From: CAVUNY01 sp963768585
Lineage (GTDB): Bacteria > Chloroflexota > Anaerolineae > Anaerolineales > Anaerolineaceae
Direction: 5' to 3'
Assembly (NCBI GenBank): GCA_963768585.1
Contig: CAVYIF010000018.1
Span: forward strand, 124,001-188,000
DNA: 64,000 bases
Shown: positions 62,488-64,000 of the stretch, piece by piece
Numbering within the stretch: position 1 is the stretch's first letter
How the letters are laid out: each line of letters begins with the position of its first letter
Position numbers and translations under genes: made by a program
Notes under the pieces: generated by a model
What the model was told of the DNA's origin: nothing
The model's database searches: none
The model's input: the letters and a program-made list of their open reading frames with translations, nothing else

Positions 62488-63983
62488 TCAATTGGCAATA
62501 TTCGATTGGTTAAAAAAATTATAAACAGCCCTTGAGAGATCGGAAACCAGCTGGTTAGCCGGATCGAACAGCAGTTGGCCCTGGTTCCAAAGATACACTG
62601 TCAGAACATAATTCCCACCCGGGGTGTATACGATCCCGGCATCGCTGATCGTGTGCAGCAGCCCGTCCACCTCGGTTATCCAACCATGTTTATGGGCAAT
62701 GGTCGTGCCTTCCGGCAAACCCGCGGTGATCAGAACCGGCAGGCGGTTCAAAATCAGGAGATTGATCATTTGTTTGCAGTCATTCTGCGAGATCTCCCCC
62801 GGAAAAACAGCGGCAAAAGAACCGCCCCCGCTTTCGGCGCATTGGTAAATATCATTCAAAAGCTGCCCTATTTCATCCGGGGTGGTCTGGTTGTAAGGAT
62901 CAGGATCCGTAAAATAATCTGTGCGCGTATTGGCAGGGGTGGAGATTTGCTTCAGCAGCTGCGCGCCCGGATAGAAATAACCTGCCAGGAAAGTAGATTT
63001 TTAACCCCAGCGCCTGTACATCGTTGGTTACTTCCAGCGGTCCGGTGATCTTATTGATCTGCTCCATCAATTTATCAGCAGGGTCGTTTTCCGAAAACTC
63101 GATCATCTTGGTCAGGTTGTCGATCGTTTCTTGCGGCATCGGATCGGGTGAACGGCGAAAAGTGGAAATCATGATCGGAATTTTGATCGTGCTCGCGGCG
63201 GTAAAAGCAATATCCGCCGGGATCGTTTTGCCCTGCTGGTAGGCAAAATGAAGCTCCTGGTTGGTTTGCAAATCCAGCAGGTACATTTCTGAGATCCCAT
63301 CAAAACCAGACAAAGTCAATAATCTGGCTCAACAGAACCTGCAAGTTCTGCAGCGAAGGACGCGCCGGATTAACCCGGCTGAAGGATAAATTAACGTTTC
63401 GCGAATTGGGCGAACGCAGCGCATCTTCGATCAGCAGCACCGCCCGGTCCACGTCCAAAACAGTACCCTGTTTTCCAGATTGAAAATTGGTACTGCCCGG
63501 CACAGGTACAGCCGCACTGGCCTGCTGATCGTATCGTGGGGCAACTTCAGCGGTTAAAAACGTGCGCAGACGCTCCTCAGACAGCCGCGAACGAAGGGGT
63601 ACCGGTGCCGGGGAGGGAATCCGGTCCCATAAATATTCCCAAAAAGCTGTCCAGAATGGCTGGTTGACGCGCTGCAAATCTGCCTCTGCCAACATGGCCT
63701 GCAAATCGAGTTCAAAACCCACGACCGCCGGTTTCACCTGAAAAACCGCTTCGCCATAGTGCATCTCAACCGGGATGCTGTATGCCTGTACCAAGCGTTC
63801 AGCCGCTTGCTGCTGGTCCAACCCACCGACCGGCACACCGGCTACGATTAATCCCGGCGGGTAAACCGTACGGATCCGGCTGTATTGAACCAATTGGAAA
63901 ACGGCAAGCAAGACTGCGGCGAAAATAAACCCCACTGATATCCATCGCAGGAATGTGGTCGATGTCCGATTATAATTTTTCAC
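62488..63983 (-). pseudogene. Peptidoglycan-binding/class A beta-lactamase-like protein, two frameshifts
   Basis: From the ATG at 63983: one transmembrane helix, then a YoaR/VanW-type domain (AERLVQAYSIPVEMHYGEAVF). The serine-hydrolase part continues in a second frame with STIK (SxxK, in TAASTIKIPI) and SEND (SDN-like), and in a third with KHG (HKHGW, KTG-like). The frame shifts lie near 63310 and 62998. The total is 1496 bases, two over a multiple of three, consistent with two extra bases (TTTG and a run of five A). The intact protein of about 498 residues would be a membrane-anchored class A-like hydrolase; whether it breaks beta-lactams is unknown. Confidence 0.8.
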
Positions 63984-64000
63984 CAGGCAGCTCCTGTGCA

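Overview
The window looks like a chromosomal segment of an Anaerolineae-type Chloroflexota bacterium. The inference rests on gene content (DUF3048 lipoprotein, DUF2085 membrane protein, M32 carboxypeptidase, U32 protease-like protein, two MacAB/LolCDE-like systems), on several exported proteins with long Thr/Pro linkers, and on moderate GC. No rRNA, tRNA, CRISPR array, transposase or phage gene was seen.

Layout. 0-5.5 kb: an export operon (adaptor, FtsX-type permease, two ATPases, one carrying an AbrB-like C-terminal domain). 5.5-9.5 kb: acyltransferase, SecF, MATE pump, YigZ-family protein. 9.5-17.8 kb: SH3-like protein, a DinB-dienelactone hydrolase fusion broken by indels, amidohydrolase, U32 protein, methyltransferase, glycosyltransferase, TetA-like MFS pump. 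17.9-22.2 kb: an AT-richer patch with a large membrane protein and a secreted glycosidase-like protein. 22.2-28.1 kb: a deoxysugar locus (large glycosidase, LacI regulator with a dyad operator, L-fucose isomerase). 28.1-41.7 kb: WD40 and BNR propeller proteins, a URO-D-like protein, a probable structured RNA, DUF3048, DUF2085, DUF402, an orphan ABC ATPase, CBS protein, rhomboid protease, guanylate kinase, zinc ribbon protein and an HEWTH metalloprotease-like protein. 41.8-45.1 kb: a complete MacAB-like operon. 45.2-56.1 kb: SerA-like dehydrogenase, M32 carboxypeptidase, lipoproteins, threonine synthase, an ABC-F ATPase behind a uORF/terminator leader, Rho and an LysM-M23 peptidase. 56.2-64 kb: an ABC-2 exporter operon, MerR-GyrI regulator, alpha/alpha-toroid protein, GH3 glycosidase and a beta-lactamase-like protein.

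The sugar locus reads as one unit: the glycosidase would release deoxysugars, the LacI protein would sense them and repress its own promoter through two abutting 14-bp half-operators, and FucI would convert L-fucose to L-fuculose. Its kinase and aldolase are not in the window.

Six genes carry frameshifts (ten single-base indels in all). Five of the six have total length one or two bases over a multiple of three, and most indels lie at short base runs, so sequencing or assembly error is as likely as gene decay. The most interesting non-coding signals are a two-state RNA between 33.64 and 33.84 kb, an attenuator-like leader before the ABC-F gene, the LacI dyad, a MerR-type 19-bp-spacer promoter, and a CRP/FNR-like box before the CBS gene.
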